From NCBI GenBank assembly GCA_948567375.1, contig OX419762.1, positions 30,520,608 to 30,584,607 of the forward strand: DNA of 64,000 bases, in the 5' to 3' direction. Position numbers and translations under genes: made by a program. Shown here piece after piece: positions 44,760 to 57,700 of this stretch. A model generated the notes under the pieces. The model worked only from the letters and a program-made list of their open reading frames with translations, had not been told where the DNA came from and made no database searches. Origin of the DNA: Lunularia cruciata (Eukaryota; Streptophyta; Marchantiopsida; Lunulariales; Lunulariaceae). Numbering within the stretch: position 1 is the stretch's first letter; every line of letters begins with the position of its first letter.

Positions 44760-47700
44760 TTGATTAGTTCCAATGGGATTGAAGGCTCGACCTATGCAAG
44801 TTTGCTTCACTTGCAAGGTATGATATCTAATCGGGGTTGTAGGATTTTAGTTGATTCTTGGAAGTTCAGAGAATTGCATGTCTATGCAAGTAGCAAAGGA
44901 ATTGGGTATTCCTATCAAGCCAGTGATTGGAAGAAGTTTGATGATGGCGGATGGTAGAAAAGGTTCTGCATTCTGCACCTTGCATCCTGTTACCTTCAAG
45001 ATTGGGAAGGAGTATTTGGAGTGTATGAGGTTTGTAGTGGCACCTCTACACTATGATATCATTTTGGGTCTACCTTGGCTTGAACGTCATAAGGTTCAAT
45101 TTGATTGGACCCGACGTCAAATTCAAGTACAACACTAAGGTAGGAATTTCCGATTAGGTTGTTTGGCACCTCTAAGTAAGACACCTAGGAATAGTCAGTC
45201 CCAAGATGGGAAGTTTGTTGAGAAGGTAGCTATAGAGCAAATCTGGAAGGGAGATGAGTCCCAAGATGGGAAGTTTGCCAAGAAGGCAACCATGGAGCAA
45301 GCTTGGAAGAGAGATGAGTCCCTAGAAGGGAAGTTTGTTAATGAAGCAGCCATAGAGCAAGCTTTGGAGGAAGATAAGTATGTATTCGCGGTGTGGATCA
45401 AGCCGATTGCACAAGAACAATCTGAGGAGGGCCAAGTGCCGCATCAAGCAACAGTTGATTGGATATTACAAGAGTTTGCAGATGTGTTTTTGGATGATCT
45501 GCCAAAGGGATTACCCTTTGATCGAGGTATGCCCTTCAAGATCAAGTTATTGCCATGGAGTACTCTAGTGAGTAGACCAATCTATCGGCTCTCACCAAAG
45601 AAGTTGGAAGAGTTGCAAACAACACTTACAAAGTTGTTGGAGAAAGATTTCATACGACATAATATCTCTCCGTGGGGAGCACCGGTACTATTTGTTCCAA
45701 AGAAGGATGGAGGACTTTGTTTCTATATTGATTACCGTGGGCTCAATAAGCAAACCATGAAGAATGCATATCCCTTGCCTCAGATCAATGACATACTTGA
45801 TCAATTAAGTGGAGCACGCTACTTTTCCAAGCTAGATCTTTGTAGCGGCTATTAGCAAATTCCTATTGAAGGAGAGGACATGCAAAAGACTGCCTTTTGC
45901 ACAAGGTATGGACATTTTGAGTGGAGAGTTCTACCTTTTGGACTCACTAATGCTCCAACGGTCTTCATGGATCAAATGCATCGGGTGTTGGAGGGACTAT
46001 TGGATCAGTCCGTGGTAGGGTTCTTAGATGATATCTTAATCTATAGTAGGACAGAGGCAGAACATAGGAATCATGTGCGAGAAGTCCTAAGATGACTACG
46101 ACAGTGGAAATTTTATTGCAAGAAGTCAAAGTGTGCTTTTTGGCAGAAGAAGGTTACCTTCTTGGGTCATTAGATCTCATCAGAGGGGATCAAGATGGAA
46201 GAAGAGAAGATCAAGGCCATTACTGATTGGCCTACCCCAAAGGATGCTACCGAAGTACAAGCATTCAATGGATTGGCCAGTTTTTACCGACGGTTCATCC
46301 ACTATTATGCTCACGTGGCTGCACCATTGATTGACCTCTTGGAAAAGAACTCGAGCTTCCAATGGACCACCAAGCATGAAGAAGCATTCCAGAAGTTAAA
46401 GCATATGGTGTCTTCAAGACCCATTCTTCAACTATATGATCCTCAACTACCTTGTGTGGTTGATTTTGATGCTTCTAACTTTGCAATTGGAGCTGTGTTG
46501 CAACAAGAATTTCTAGATGGACTACATCCTATTGCCTTTGTGTCTTGCCAACTAAATATAGCTGAAAGAAATTACTCTGCTCAAGATCAAGAACAACTTG
46601 CAATGGCATATGCCACCAAGGTATGGAGGCATTATCTCTTGGGGAAACAAGTGATCATGCGAACTGATCACAAGCCATTGTTGCAGACCTTACACCTAGA
46701 GTACATGAAGAGTCGACATCATTGATGGGAAGAGCAACTCCAATTGTTCGACATCAAACTTGAGTACAAACTAGGTCGGTTCAATGTCATCCCAGATGCT
46801 CTATCACGATGACCTGATTTGAAGTCTCTTCCTCTCATCGCGGCAGCAATTACAACAGTGTCAATTGATCCCAAGATTCATAACGAGTTTTGGTTAGCTC
46901 TACAACAAGATCCCTTCTTCCAAATGGTACATGGTTGGCTAACAACAGGTGACAAGGAGTACAACACCTTCTCCTTCAAGGAAGGCCTTCTATTCCATGC
47001 AGACCGGATCTATGTTCCAGCCAAAGGTGATCTTCAACTTGTGCGCCTTCAAGAAGCCCATGATTTACCCATCGCTGGTCACATGGGTGTGGACAAGACC
47101 TTGGGTACCCTCCAACATCAATGGTGGTGGCCCAACATGCAACAGGATGTTCAAGAATTTGTCCGATTGTGTGAGAGCTACCAACATAACAAGGCTAGCA
47201 ACCAAAAACCGAGTGGACTCCTTCAACCACTCGCCTTTCCATCCGCTCGGTGGGAGCATGTGAGCTTGGATCTCATCACATCCTTGCCAAAGACAAAACA
47301 AGGACACACCGCAATCGTGGTGTTTGTGGATAAGCTTAGTAAGCAAATCCACTTGGCACCAACCCATGATACCGTGGATGCCCTAACCTTAGCACAAATC
47401 TACTTTGACAATGTCTTCAAGCATCATGGGATGCCACGTGTACTCATCTCTGACCGTGATCCTCAATTTACCGGGAAGTTTTGGCAAGCACTCTTCCAGA
47501 TACTTGGCACCAAGCTTGCTTTGTCCATGGCCTATCATCCTCAAACTGATGGACAAACCAAACGTGCAAATCGTACATTGGAGGATATGTTGCGGGCCTT
47601 TGTCAATGTCCACCATACCAATTGGGATGAATGTCTTGCAGCTGCAGAATTTGCCTACAATAATTCCAAACAGGCAAGCACCGGATTTTCTCCCTTCTTT

Positions 47701-48353
47701 CTCAATTTTGGTCAAGATCCGCTTGTTCTAGATTCTCTTCTTGCTCCCCTTCCATCTTAGGTTCCTCATACTTCCACATTCTTGACCACTATATCCCAAT
47801 CGCTCCAACAAGCCAAGTCTCACCTCCTTGTTGCTCAGAATTGCCAAAAACAATATGCGGACCACCATTGTTGTGATCTCACCTTTGAAGTTGGTGATAA
47901 GGTCATGTTATCCTCTAATAACCTCCCTCTCCCACTTGATACCCAAGTTCGTAAACTTGCCCCTAACTGGATAGGACCCTTTGATATCACCCAAATTGTC
48001 TCTCATGTTGCTTATCGACTTGCCTTACCTTACGTATCCATCTTGTCTTTCATGTTTCCAAGTTGAAACCCTTTGTTCCTAACCCCTCTTCCTTTTCCTC
48101 TCAAGTCCAACCTCCCCATCTTCTTGTCCCTATCAATGATCATGAGGAGTACGTAGTTGATCGTATCCTTGCGCGTTGCCATATCCAACAAGGCCGTCGC
48201 CAACATATGGAGTACAAAGTCCTTTGGAAAGGGTATCCCCTTCATGAAGCCACCTGGGAGCCTCTTTCTCACCTCCAAAATGCATAGACGGCCATCTAGG
48301 AATTCAAAGCTTCACTAGCAACGAGGACGTCACCAACTAGCGGCGAGAGAATA
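44760..48353 (+). pseudogene. Element B1 pol: protease to chromodomain
   Basis: The protease has an RILVDS start, then a one-base frame change inside the DSG motif, then SSENCMSMQVAKELGIPI and LGLPWLERHKVQFDW (44,840-45,135). A threefold 20-residue repeat follows, then RT (45,430-46,100, with [34 protein letters not shown] and [10 protein letters not shown]). RNase H (46,195-46,725, [23 protein letters not shown]), integrase (46,819-47,760, GHMGVDKTLGTLQ, SLDLITSLPKT, LISDRDPQFTGKF, DGQTKRANR with the catalytic Glu changed to Lys) and a chromodomain (48,150-48,287, KVLWKGYPLHEATWEP) complete it. At least six stops and a small deletion near 48,030 interrupt it. Confidence 0.88.
45197..45376 (+). 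repeat. Three in-frame 60-bp repeats between protease and RT of B1
   Basis: Units at 45197-45256, 45257-45316 and 45317-45376 each encode 20 residues of the pattern SQDGKFxxKxxxEQxWKxDE. The same three units, in the same order, occur in B2 (51,171-51,350), so the repeat belongs to the family and did not arise in this copy. Confidence 0.88.
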
Positions 48354-48802
48354 TGTAACAATATGGAGTTTAGCGACAAAGTTAGTCGGGAGTTTAGCGA
48401 CAAAGTAGTCAGGTTTACGAAGTAGCACATAAGACAAAGTAACCTAGAATATTCTGGAAGTATCTAGGAAGCTTCTTGGGAAGCTTTCTGGTTAGCTTAG
48501 CTTGCACCTTAAGTAAGTAGCTTCTAGAAGGAAGCTTCTAGAAGCTTCCAACTAGCTTAGCTTGCACACCAAGTAGGCGGCTTCTAGAAGGAAGCTTCTT
48601 GAGAAGCTTCCTAGCTAACTTGGCTTGCACTCTAAGAAAGCGGCTTGAGGAAGCTTCTTGAGAAGCTTCTCAAGGGCCTTGTATGCTACCTATACATACC
48701 AAAGCCAAAGCTCATGCTAGGCATTCGGATTTTTCCCTCATTCAAGTGTCCCAATGTGAGTTTCCATTCTCCTATTTCTCTCCTTGAATTTGGTCTTTTA
48801 CA
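48354..48802 (+). repeat. 3' LTR of element B1
   Basis: A 449-bp partner of 36502-36950. After it, the protease of CE resumes at 48803. Confidence 0.9.
48522..48548 (+). promoter_or_regulatory. Heat-shock-element array, B1 3' LTR
   Basis: Same arrangement as at 36670-36696, unchanged: TTCtaGAA, then GAAgcTTCtaGAAgcTTC at 48531-48548. The flanking LTR has diverged by about 4% while this run is identical. Confidence 0.55.
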
Positions 48803-48908
48803 GGTCAACCTTATTACTTTATTGCAATAAGGTTGGGGATGGATCTAGAGAAGGATGAGAATGAAGGAGAATTACCTAATGGGCAAACAAAGAGAATTGA
48901 GTTGTTAC
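48803..48908 (+). pseudogene. Element CE protease, remaining fragment
   Basis: Continues the protease interrupted at 36501 with IRLGMDLEKDENEGELPNG and TKRIELL, parallel to element A 40,118-40,215. It stops where the 5' LTR of element D begins. Confidence 0.75.
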
Positions 48909-49513
48909 TATAATACCAATAGCTAGATGTATTATCTAGAAATGAAAATTGACTTGGTAACATTTGGAAGGATGTTAGGTATAATGGAATAAGAAGATCA
49001 GAAAGAGGTATCACCAAGAGAGTATTTCTCTTGATAAAGCAAGAGCCAAGAATAGCTTAAAAACTTTATAATCAATTTTGGAGGCCTCAATGGATGAATT
49101 AGATCTAAAAAATATGCAGATTCTCTCTCCATCTCCCTCCCTATTGAGGGAAAAGTTGACCTTCCCTTCCCCAGGTTTGTCTCATTGAGAATTTTCCAAT
49201 GGTACTTCACCCACGTGATTATGAGATTCTTACAAGAATATTCTATAAAGATTCCCTTTGGTCAAACTTATTTGACCAACTAGATAAGAAAAAGACCAAC
49301 ATATCACCATCCACACAACTAATCTAAGAATGGAGCTCATTGACAATTACCAATCCATGTATCCAATCCAAGGGTGGAGCTTCCTTTGAGGGGATACTCT
49401 TTGCTATATAATAAAGAGAAGGTGCTCCTTTGGGGCATCAAAGGATTGAGTATGAAACTTGTGTTTCTTCTCTTGTGTTTCTCTTTAAGGTCTCTTATAC
49501 TTGGAAGATTACA
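48909..49513 (+). repeat. 5' LTR of element D
   Basis: A 605-bp family A LTR beginning tataataccaatag (from tgtaatacc) and ending gaagattaca. It has a single copy of the segment that is duplicated in element A. Confidence 0.85.
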
Positions 49514-50290
49514 ATGGTATCAAAGCCAATTTTTTAGTCCAAGAGAGTGGATCACCCATCTTGGAAAGAACATGGGCTATTGAGATTGAGTAAATCTTGA
49601 GGAGAGAAACCAGAGTGCAATCAATAGATTAAGAGAGTGTTAGAGAGAGGATGGGATGGAGGCTCCAAGAGGACAATATCCAACACTCCACTTTCCATTC
49701 TTGAATCCATTCCATATCAACATTATATACATCTAGCGTGAGCAAGTGAGAGTATATCTCATTTTCCATTTTGGAACAGAGTTCATGGATATAGTGATGA
49801 ATTCACCAAACTTGGTGATTTTGACTATGGTGATCTACAATAGAGAGTGGGATTTGAAAATCTACAATTTTTTATGATGGATTTGAATATACCAAATCCT
49901 CTTCCTTTTAACACTCAAGTAGAAATTTGTTATGTGGTTAGACCAAAAGTAATGTTTAGGGATTTTGTAGTTAGTGATTTTAGTAAGGAATAGTATCAAT
50001 GAGTAATAACATCTAAAGTTCCAATGGTGGTCCCAATAGTCCATGCATCCTCTTGAGTGATCATATTAACCCTTTATTGAAGTAAGAAGTAGCAATTGAC
50101 CAATTATTGTGTAGGAATCATGGATCCTTAGTTGCAAGAGTTGATGCAAGGAATGCAAGGGATGTTGAATGAGTTTTGAGAGATCAAGATGACCATGAAG
50201 GCATTGCAAAGTCAAGTACGTACCTTCAAGAATGATCAGGCAATGCATGAAGGAGAGTTGTCCCAAAACCCAATACTAGTGGTTAGAGTA
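49514..50290 (+). pseudogene. Element D leader ORF remnants and gag start
   Basis: Leader ORF 1 begins ATGGAGGCTCCAAGAGGAC at 49,652 but has a stop. Leader ORF 2 follows at about 49,875, and the gag start ATGGATCC is at 50,118. It is interrupted at 50290 by B2. Confidence 0.7.
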
Positions 50291-50689
50291 TGTAACAATA
50301 TGGAGTTTAGCAACATAGTTAGTAAGGCTAATGAAGTAGAGAATAAGCCAAATTAGCCAAGAATATTCCAAAAGTATCTAGGAAGCTTCTTGGAAAGCTT
50401 CTTGACTAGTTAACTTGTGCTCCAAGTAGGTAGCTTCTAGAAGCTTCTAACTAGTTTAGCTTGCATGCCAAGTAGGTGACTTCTAGAAGGAAGCTTCCTA
50501 GTTAACTTGGCTTGCACTCTAAGAAAGCAGCTCAAGGAAGCTTCTTGAGAAGCTTCTCAAGGGCTTTGTATACTACCTATAAATACCAAAGCTGAAGCTC
50601 ATGCTAGGCATTTGGAGTTTTCCCTCATTCAAGTGTCCCAATGTGCATTTCTATTCTCTTATTTCTCTCCTCAGATTCGGTCTTTTACA
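50291..50689 (+). repeat. 5' LTR of element B2
   Basis: Family B LTR with TATA (tataaat at about 50,578) and TTCtaGAAgcTTC at 50,434-50,446. It is about 50 bp shorter than in B1 through loss of part of the palindrome-rich zone. Confidence 0.85.
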
Positions 50690-50735
50690 TTGGTATCAGA
50701 GCAAGAATGTTATGGATGGAATTTGTGGACCACCA

Positions 50736-53700
50736 AATCCACTTTGTGAGGGGCTTGAAGGCAAGAACCAAATTAGAGGTAACCATGCAAGAGCCACAAC
50801 ATTTGGAGGAAGCCATGCGGTTGGCCAAACATTTTGATCCCTTGTTGGTAACAACTTGGTCTCGACCTTGACCTCCATAGAGCCTACCAATACACTACAC
50901 ACAAGTGGAGGAGCGGATGATGGCGGATGGTAGAAAGGGTTTTGCATTCCACACATCGCATCCTGTTACCTTCAAGATTTGGAAGGAGTATTTGGAGTGT
51001 ATGAGGTTTGTAGTGGCACTTCTACTATGATATCATTTTGGGTCTACCTTGGCTTGAATATCATAAGGTTCAATTTGATTGGACTCAACACCAAATTCAA
51101 GTACAACACCAAGGTAGGAATTTCTGATTAGGTTGTCTTGCACCTCTGAGTAAGACACCTCAGAATAGTCAGTCCCAAGATGGGAAGTTTGTTGAGAAGG
51201 TAACCATAGAGCAAATCTGGAATGAAGATGAGTCTCAAGATGGGAAGTTTTCCAAGAAGGCAATCATGGAGCAAGCTTGGAAGAGAGATGAGTCCCTAGA
51301 AGGCAAGTTTGTTTGTAAAGCAGCCATAGAGCAAGCTTTGGAAGAAGATAAGTATGTATTTGTGGTGTGGATCAAGCTGATTGCACAAGAACAATCTATG
51401 GATGACCAAGAACCTCATCAAGCAAGGGTTGATCGAATAGTTAAGGAGTTTGCGGACATGTTTCTGGATGATTTGCCAAAGGGATTACCCTCCGATTGAG
51501 GTATGCCCTTCAAGATCAAGTTATTGCCAAGGAGTACTCTAGTGAGTAGACCAATCTATTGGCTCTCACCAAAGGAGTTGGAGGAGTTATGAACAACACT
51601 TATAGAGTTGTTGGAGAAGGACTTCATACAACATAGTACCTATTCTTGGGGAGCACTAGTATTATTTGTTCCAAAGAAGGATGGAGGACTTCATTTCTAT
51701 ATTGATTATCATGGGCTCAATAAGCAAACCGTGAAGAATGCATATCCCTTGCCTCAGATTGATGACTTGCTTGATCAACTAAGTAGAGCACTATACTTTT
51801 CCAAGTTGGATCTTTGAAGCGGCTATTGGGAAATTCCTATTGATAGAGAGGATGTGCAAAAGATTACCTTTCGCACAAGGTATGGGCATTTTGAGTGGAG
51901 AGTTCTACCTTTCAAACTCACTAATGCTTTAGTAGTCTTCATGGATCAGATGCATTGGGTGTTGGATGGACTATTGGATCAATCTGTGATGGTGTTCTTG
52001 GATGATATCTTAATCTATAGCAAGACAAAGACAGAACACGCGAATCATGTGCAAGAAGTCCTAAGATGACTATGAAAATGGAAATTTTACTACAAGAAGT
52101 CAAAGTGTGCCTTTTGGCAAAAGGATATTACCTTCTTGGGTCATAAGATCTCATCAAAGGGGATCAAGATAGAAGAAGAGAAGATCAATGCCATTACTGA
52201 TTGGCCTACCCTAAAGGATGCTACATAAGTATGAGCATTCAATGGATTGGCCAGTTTTTACAAACGGTTCATCCACTATTATGCTCATGTGGCTGCACCA
52301 TTGACCGACCTCTTGGGAAAGAACTTGAGTTTCTAGTGGACCACCAAGCATGAAGAAGCATTCTAGAAGTTAAAGCATATGGTGTCTTCAAGATACATTC
52401 TTCAACCATATGATCCTCAACTACCTTGTGTGGTTGATTTTGATGCTTCTAACTTTGCTTTTGGAGCTGTGTTGCAATATGAATTCCCAGATGGACTACA
52501 TCCCATTGCCTTTGTGTCTTACCGACTAAATATAGCTGAAAGAAATTACTCTACTTGAGATCAAGAACAACTTGCAATGGTATATGCTACCAAGGTATGG
52601 AGGCATTATCACTTGGGGAAGCAAGTGATCATGCAAACTGATCACAAGCCATTGTTACAGACCTTACACTTGGAACACATGAAGAGTTGACATCATTGTT
52701 GGGAGAGAAATTCCAATTGTTTGACATCAAACTTGAATACAAACCAGGTTGGTTCTATGTCATCCTTGATGCTCTATCACAACGACCTGATTTGAAGTCT
52801 CTTCCTCTCATCACAACGGCAATTACAACATCATCAATTGACCCCAAGATCCATAACAAGTTTTGGTCAGCTCTACAACAATATTCCATCTTCCAAATGG
52901 TACATGGTTGTCCGACAATAGTCAACAAGGAGTACAACACCTTCTCCTTCAAGGAAGGCCTTCTATTCCATGCGGACCGGATCTATGTTCCAGCCAAAGG
53001 TGATCTCCAACTTGTGCGCCTTCATGAAGCCCATGATTTACCAATAGTTGGTCACATGGGGGTGGACAAGACCTTGGGTACCCTTCAATGCCAATGGTGG
53101 TGGCCCAACATGATGCAAGATATTCTGTAGTTTGTTTGATCGTGTGAGAGTTGTCAATGCAACAAGGCCAGTAACCAAAAGCCAAGTGGACTCCTTCAGC
53201 CACTTCCCATTCCAACTACTCATTGGGAAAATGTGAGCTTAGATCTCATCACCTCCTTGCCCAAGACACAACAAGGTCACACAACAATTATGGTGTTTGT
53301 GGATAAGCTTAGTAAGCAAATCCATTTGGCACCAATGGTTGATATTGTGGATGCTCCATCCTTGGTGCAACTCTACTTCAATCATGTATTCAAATATCAT
53401 GGTATGCCATATGTACTCATCTCCAACTGTGATCCTTGCTTCACAAGAAAGTTTTGGCAAGCCCTCTTCCAAATACTCTGCACCAAGCTTACTTTGTCCA
53501 CAACCTATCACCCTCAAACTGATGGACAAAGTGAACATGCAAATTGCACCTTGGAAGATATGCTTCATGCCTTTGTCAACATTCACCATACCAATTGGGA
53601 TGCATGTCTTGCAATTGCGGAGTTTGCATACAACAATTCTAAACAAGCAAGCATCAGATTCTCTCCTTTTTTTCTCAATTTTAGCCAAGATCCGCTTGTC

Positions 53701-54332
53701 CTAGACCCTTTTCTTGCTCCTCCTCCGTCTTAGGTCCCTCATACTTCAACCTTCTTGAAGACAATATCCGAATCTCTCCAACAAGCCAAATCTCTCCTCC
53801 TTGTTGCTCAAAATAGTCAAAAACAATATGCGGACCACCATCGTCGTGATCTCACCTTTGAAGTCGGTGATAAAGTTATGTTATCCTTTAGTTATCTACC
53901 CCTCCCACTTGATAATCAAGTTTGTAAACTTGCTCCTAATTGGATAAGACCTTTTGATGTCACCCAAATTGTCTCCCTTGTTGCTTATCAACTTGCCTTG
54001 CCTTGTCATATGCGTATCTATCCTGTTTTTCATGTTTCCAAGTTGAAACCCTTTGTTCCCAACCCTCTTCTTTCTCCTCTTGAGTCCAACCTCCTCTTCC
54101 TGCTATCCTTATCAAAGATCATGAGGAGTACGAAGTTGATAGTATCCTTGCACGTCGTCACATCCACCAAGGACATCACCAACATATGGAGTACAAGGTC
54201 CTTTGGAAAGTGTATCCCATTCATGATGCCACAAGGGAACCTCTTTCTCACCTCATGAATGCACAGACGGCCATCCAGGATTTTGAAGCTTCAATGGCAA
54301 CAAGGACGTCACCAACTCGCATTGGAGGAATA
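50736..54332 (+). pseudogene. Element B2 gag-pol remnant
   Basis: Recognisable parts: gag end (50,745-50,870), protease end (50,940-51,130), three 60-bp repeats (51,171-51,350), RT (51,430-52,070, [27 protein letters not shown]), RNase H (about 52,200-52,680, DFDASNFAFGAVL), integrase (52,790-53,733, SLDLITSLPKTQQ) and chromodomain (about 54,120-54,260). Stops are frequent, and the integrase DDE residues are partly lost (SNCDPCF for SDRDPQF). Confidence 0.8.
51171..51350 (+). repeat. Three in-frame 60-bp repeats in B2
   Basis: Homologous to 45197-45376 in B1: SQDGKF units at 60-bp spacing followed by an SLEGKF unit. Limits are approximate. Confidence 0.8.
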
Positions 54333-54742
54333 TGTAACAATATGGAGTTTAGCAACATAATTAGTAAGGTTGACAAAGTAGAGAATAAGCCAAATTAGCC
54401 TAGAATATTCCAAAAGCATCTATGAAGCTTCCTGACTAGTTAACTTGCACTCCAAGTAGGTCGCTTCTAGAAAGAAGCTTCTAGAAGCTTCTAACTAGCT
54501 TAGCTTGCATGCCAAGTAGGCGACTTCTAGAAGGAAGCTTCTTGAGAAGCTTCCTAGTTAACTTGGCTTGCACTCTAAGAAAGCAGCTCAAGGAAGCTTC
54601 TTGAGAAGCTCAAGGGCCTTGTATACTACATATAAATACCAAAGCTGAACCTCCTACTAGGCATTTGGAGTTTTCCCTCATTCAAGTGTCCCAATATGAG
54701 TTTCCATTCTCTTATTTCTCTCCTCGGATTTGGTCTTTTACA
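54333..54742 (+). repeat. 3' LTR of element B2
   Basis: A 410-bp partner of 50291-50689, beginning tgtaacaatatgg and ending gtcttttaca. The two LTRs of B2 differ by indels in the palindrome zone as well as by substitutions. Confidence 0.85.
54465..54491 (+). promoter_or_regulatory. Heat-shock-element array, B2 3' LTR
   Basis: TTCtaGAA then GAAgcTTCtaGAAgcTTC (54474-54491). The perfect four-module run is kept although B2 is older and more decayed than B1. Confidence 0.5.
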
Positions 54743-57700
54743 AAGTATATAGAGAGTCACTCATGCCAATGATACCAACCCTAGTCAACAATGAGGCCAC
54801 ATTGTTACTATAGATGAAGAGGACATGCAATATTGAGCCTTACAAGGAACAATGGTCCATGGGAGTAGTGGAACATTGGATTTCAAGAATGAATGAATAC
54901 TTTTGATTGTTCACCATTAAAATCGCTGATCATGTTGCGTGCATGTTTGCATGTGGTACTTGATTGATAAAGCCCTCACATGGTACAATGCTTGGGAATG
55001 ATCAATGTTGGTAGAAGGAAGAGAGGTCACTTGGATAGCCATGCAAAAAGAGCTATTGAAGAACTTCAAATCCATGGATTTTGTGCAAATGGCCCGCACC
55101 CAACTATGGGAGTTGAAGCAAAAGAACAATATACAAGACTACATGTAGGCATTCCTTGATCTACAAGTTGCAATAACCAACATGAGCCTGGTAGAAGCTT
55201 TAGACAATTTCAAACAAGGATTAAAGGACCAAATTTGCCAAGAAGTAATGGTACAAAACTCCTTGCATGGTTTTTGAAGCCATTGCTTGTGCTCAAAGAA
55301 TAGCATGGGCGTTTGGAAGAGGTGAAGGAGCAGTCCCAACTCAACATTATTGGGCCAAAACATAGTACTTTGGTGGACCAATTCCTATGGAATTGGGCAA
55401 CATTTAGTTCCAAGAACAAGGAGCATGACCGCTCTAAGGAGATCAAGGACAACTCAAAGAAAGAAGAGATGGGGTCCCAAGAGGAGAAGGGATTCAAGTA
55501 GAACAATGTTGTTATTACAATTGCGGCTGAGTTGGGCACCTAGTCATCAATTTTCATACTTGATTTACTAAAGGTCCTTTGCCTCCATATAGGTGATCTT
55601 TGAATAATATGGAGAGACAAATTGAAGAGGAGGAGGTGGAAATCACATCGGAAAATGAAGATTGCCAGGAAATGTACCTTACATCCTTATTGGCTCAATG
55701 GAGAAGCAAAAAATTGGAGAAAGAAAGAAGACAAGTGCATAGAAGGTGAGGAAGACAAACTCACAATTGCTTGTCATAAATGAAGTCCTAGAAGTCGATC
55801 AAGTGAGAGTATTGATAGACCTTGGAGCAACAAGAACTTCTTGTCTCACTCTGTTAATAAGATTGAGGATAGATCTAGAGAAGGATGAGAATGAAGAAAT
55901 AGAATTACCTAATGGGCAGATAGAGAGGATTAAATCATTACATAGAAGGTAACGCTCTTTGTAGGAGACTATCATGAAGCAATTGAGTGGCAAGTGATAA
56001 GGTTAGCTTGTTATGATGCAATCTTAGGTATGTCGTGGATGGAGCACTACAACCCCATGGTTGATCACATGAATTAAGTAGTAAGAACTCACCAATGGAA
56101 GATCATTGAGGTTAAAGAGAGAGCACACATGTAAGAATTACCTCTCTATGACATAGGACAATAGCTATTTGTAAGGTAGATAGATGTTTCATCGGCCTAA
56201 TAAGAGAAGTTGAAAGATGTGGTCAATGAGTTTCAAGATATCTTGCCAGATGACCTACCCTTAGGATTACCACCAAAAAGGAGAGTTCATCATACAATCA
56301 AGTTACTTCCTAGGAAGACACCTCATTATAATGCCCCATATTGTCTATCACCTCATGAGTTGGAGGATTGTAAGGCTTAAATTGAGGATATGCTGCAAAA
56401 ATGGTTTATCCAACCCAACATATCAACATATGGGGCTCTAGTCTTGTTTGTGAAGAAAAAGGATGGTACAATACGCATGTGCATTGACTATAAGGGTCTA
56501 AATCAACAAATGATGAAGAACAAATACCCTTGACTCTGCATGGATGACCTATTTGATCAATTCAATGAGGGAAGACACTTCACCAAACTTGATCTATAGA
56601 GCGGTTACAATCAAATCCAGATTGCAAAGGAAGACATCTTCAAAATTGCTTTTCAAACAAGATATGGTCACTTGGAGTACTTAGTGATTCAGTTTGGCCT
56701 CACCAACACACCAACCACTTATATTAATTTGATGAATGACATATTTCATCCATACTTGGATAAGTCTATTATCATTTTCCTAGATGATATCCTTGTCTAT
56801 ATTAGGACAACAATGGAACACAAGCAATATCTACGAGAAGTCCTCGAGATTCTACAACAAACTCAATTGTACACCAAAATCTTGAAGTGCAAGTTTGGTA
56901 AGTAGAAATTTGACTACTCAGGACATAGAGTAAGTGCAAAAGGTATCCAAGTATTAATAGATGAAATAGAGATCATTTAGAGATGGAGTGCTCTTGAGGA
57001 CCAGACTCAACTCAAGAGTTTCTTAGGATTGACAAGGTTCTATTATCAATTTGTCAAGGACTTCTCCAAGGTTGCACAACTCTAACAACACTACTTGGCA
57101 AGGAGAAGAAGTGTATACGAGGAACCACACAAGAATTGGGCTTTCAAGAATTGAAAGATGCATTACTACATGTACCAATCTTGAAATGGTATGACCAAAA
57201 TTGACCAATCAAGTTGGCTATAGATGCATCAAGCGTAACAATAGAAGCATTCCTACAACAAGAGTGGCATGATTGATGACACCTAGTTGCATATTTCTCT
57301 TAAAATCTATCATTAGTAGAATGCAACTATCACACCACCAATTGAAAAGAGTTTGCTATTATCCTTGTAACCAAGCATTGGAAGCACTATCTTGGCAAGA
57401 AGGCATTTGTAGTGGAGACAAACCATAAATCTTTAGTCTACCTCAAGACACAAAAAGATTTAATGCATCGATAGATTTAGTGGGTGGAGTGGAGAAAAAG
57501 GTTCAACATGATGATCAAATATGTAGAAGGCAAGAAGCAATTGGCAAATGCATTTGCACAAATGCCTATGACAAAAAATTTGGTGGTAGAAGTCAAGATG
57601 AACCTAAAATTTTGGCCAAGGATTCTTGTTGCTAAAAAAATAGACCCATATATTATAGGAGATCAATCATCCAATGGTATCATTAGTACCCAAGGACTCA

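Larger units (their letters stand above)
36502..48802 (+). mobile_element. Element B1: full-length family B gypsy chromovirus
   Basis: LTRs are 36502-36950 and 48354-48802, both 449 bp and differing at about 19 positions by eye, nearly all transitions. The PBS (tggtatcagagt, 36952-36963) fits initiator tRNA-Met with one mismatch. It carries gag, protease, a repeat spacer, RT, RNase H, integrase and chromodomain. It inserted in the protease of CE. The flanks GATCT and GGTCA match at only three of five bases, but the protease reading of CE clearly continues on the right with IRLGMDLEKDENE. Element A lies in its gag, so its own length is about 5.7 kb. Confidence 0.88.
50291..54742 (+). mobile_element. 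Element B2: family B gypsy element with internal deletion
   Basis: LTRs are 50291-50689 (399 bp) and 54333-54742 (410 bp), flanked by GAGTA (50286-50290) and AAGTA (54743-54747), a target duplication with one transition. The gag of D is continuous across it. Gag of B2 is almost gone: the PBS is followed after about 35 bp by the RGLKARTKLEVTM end of gag, and the zinc knuckle and protease start are also deleted (near 50,916). Protease end, repeat spacer, RT, RNase H, integrase and chromodomain remain with many stops. Confidence 0.85.

Noticed and set aside
48909-49513. Reading this LTR as the 3' LTR of element CE
   Set aside because: A PBS and a leader with the family A leader ORFs follow it, so it is the 5' LTR of a separate element, and the CE protease upstream of it is cut mid-frame.
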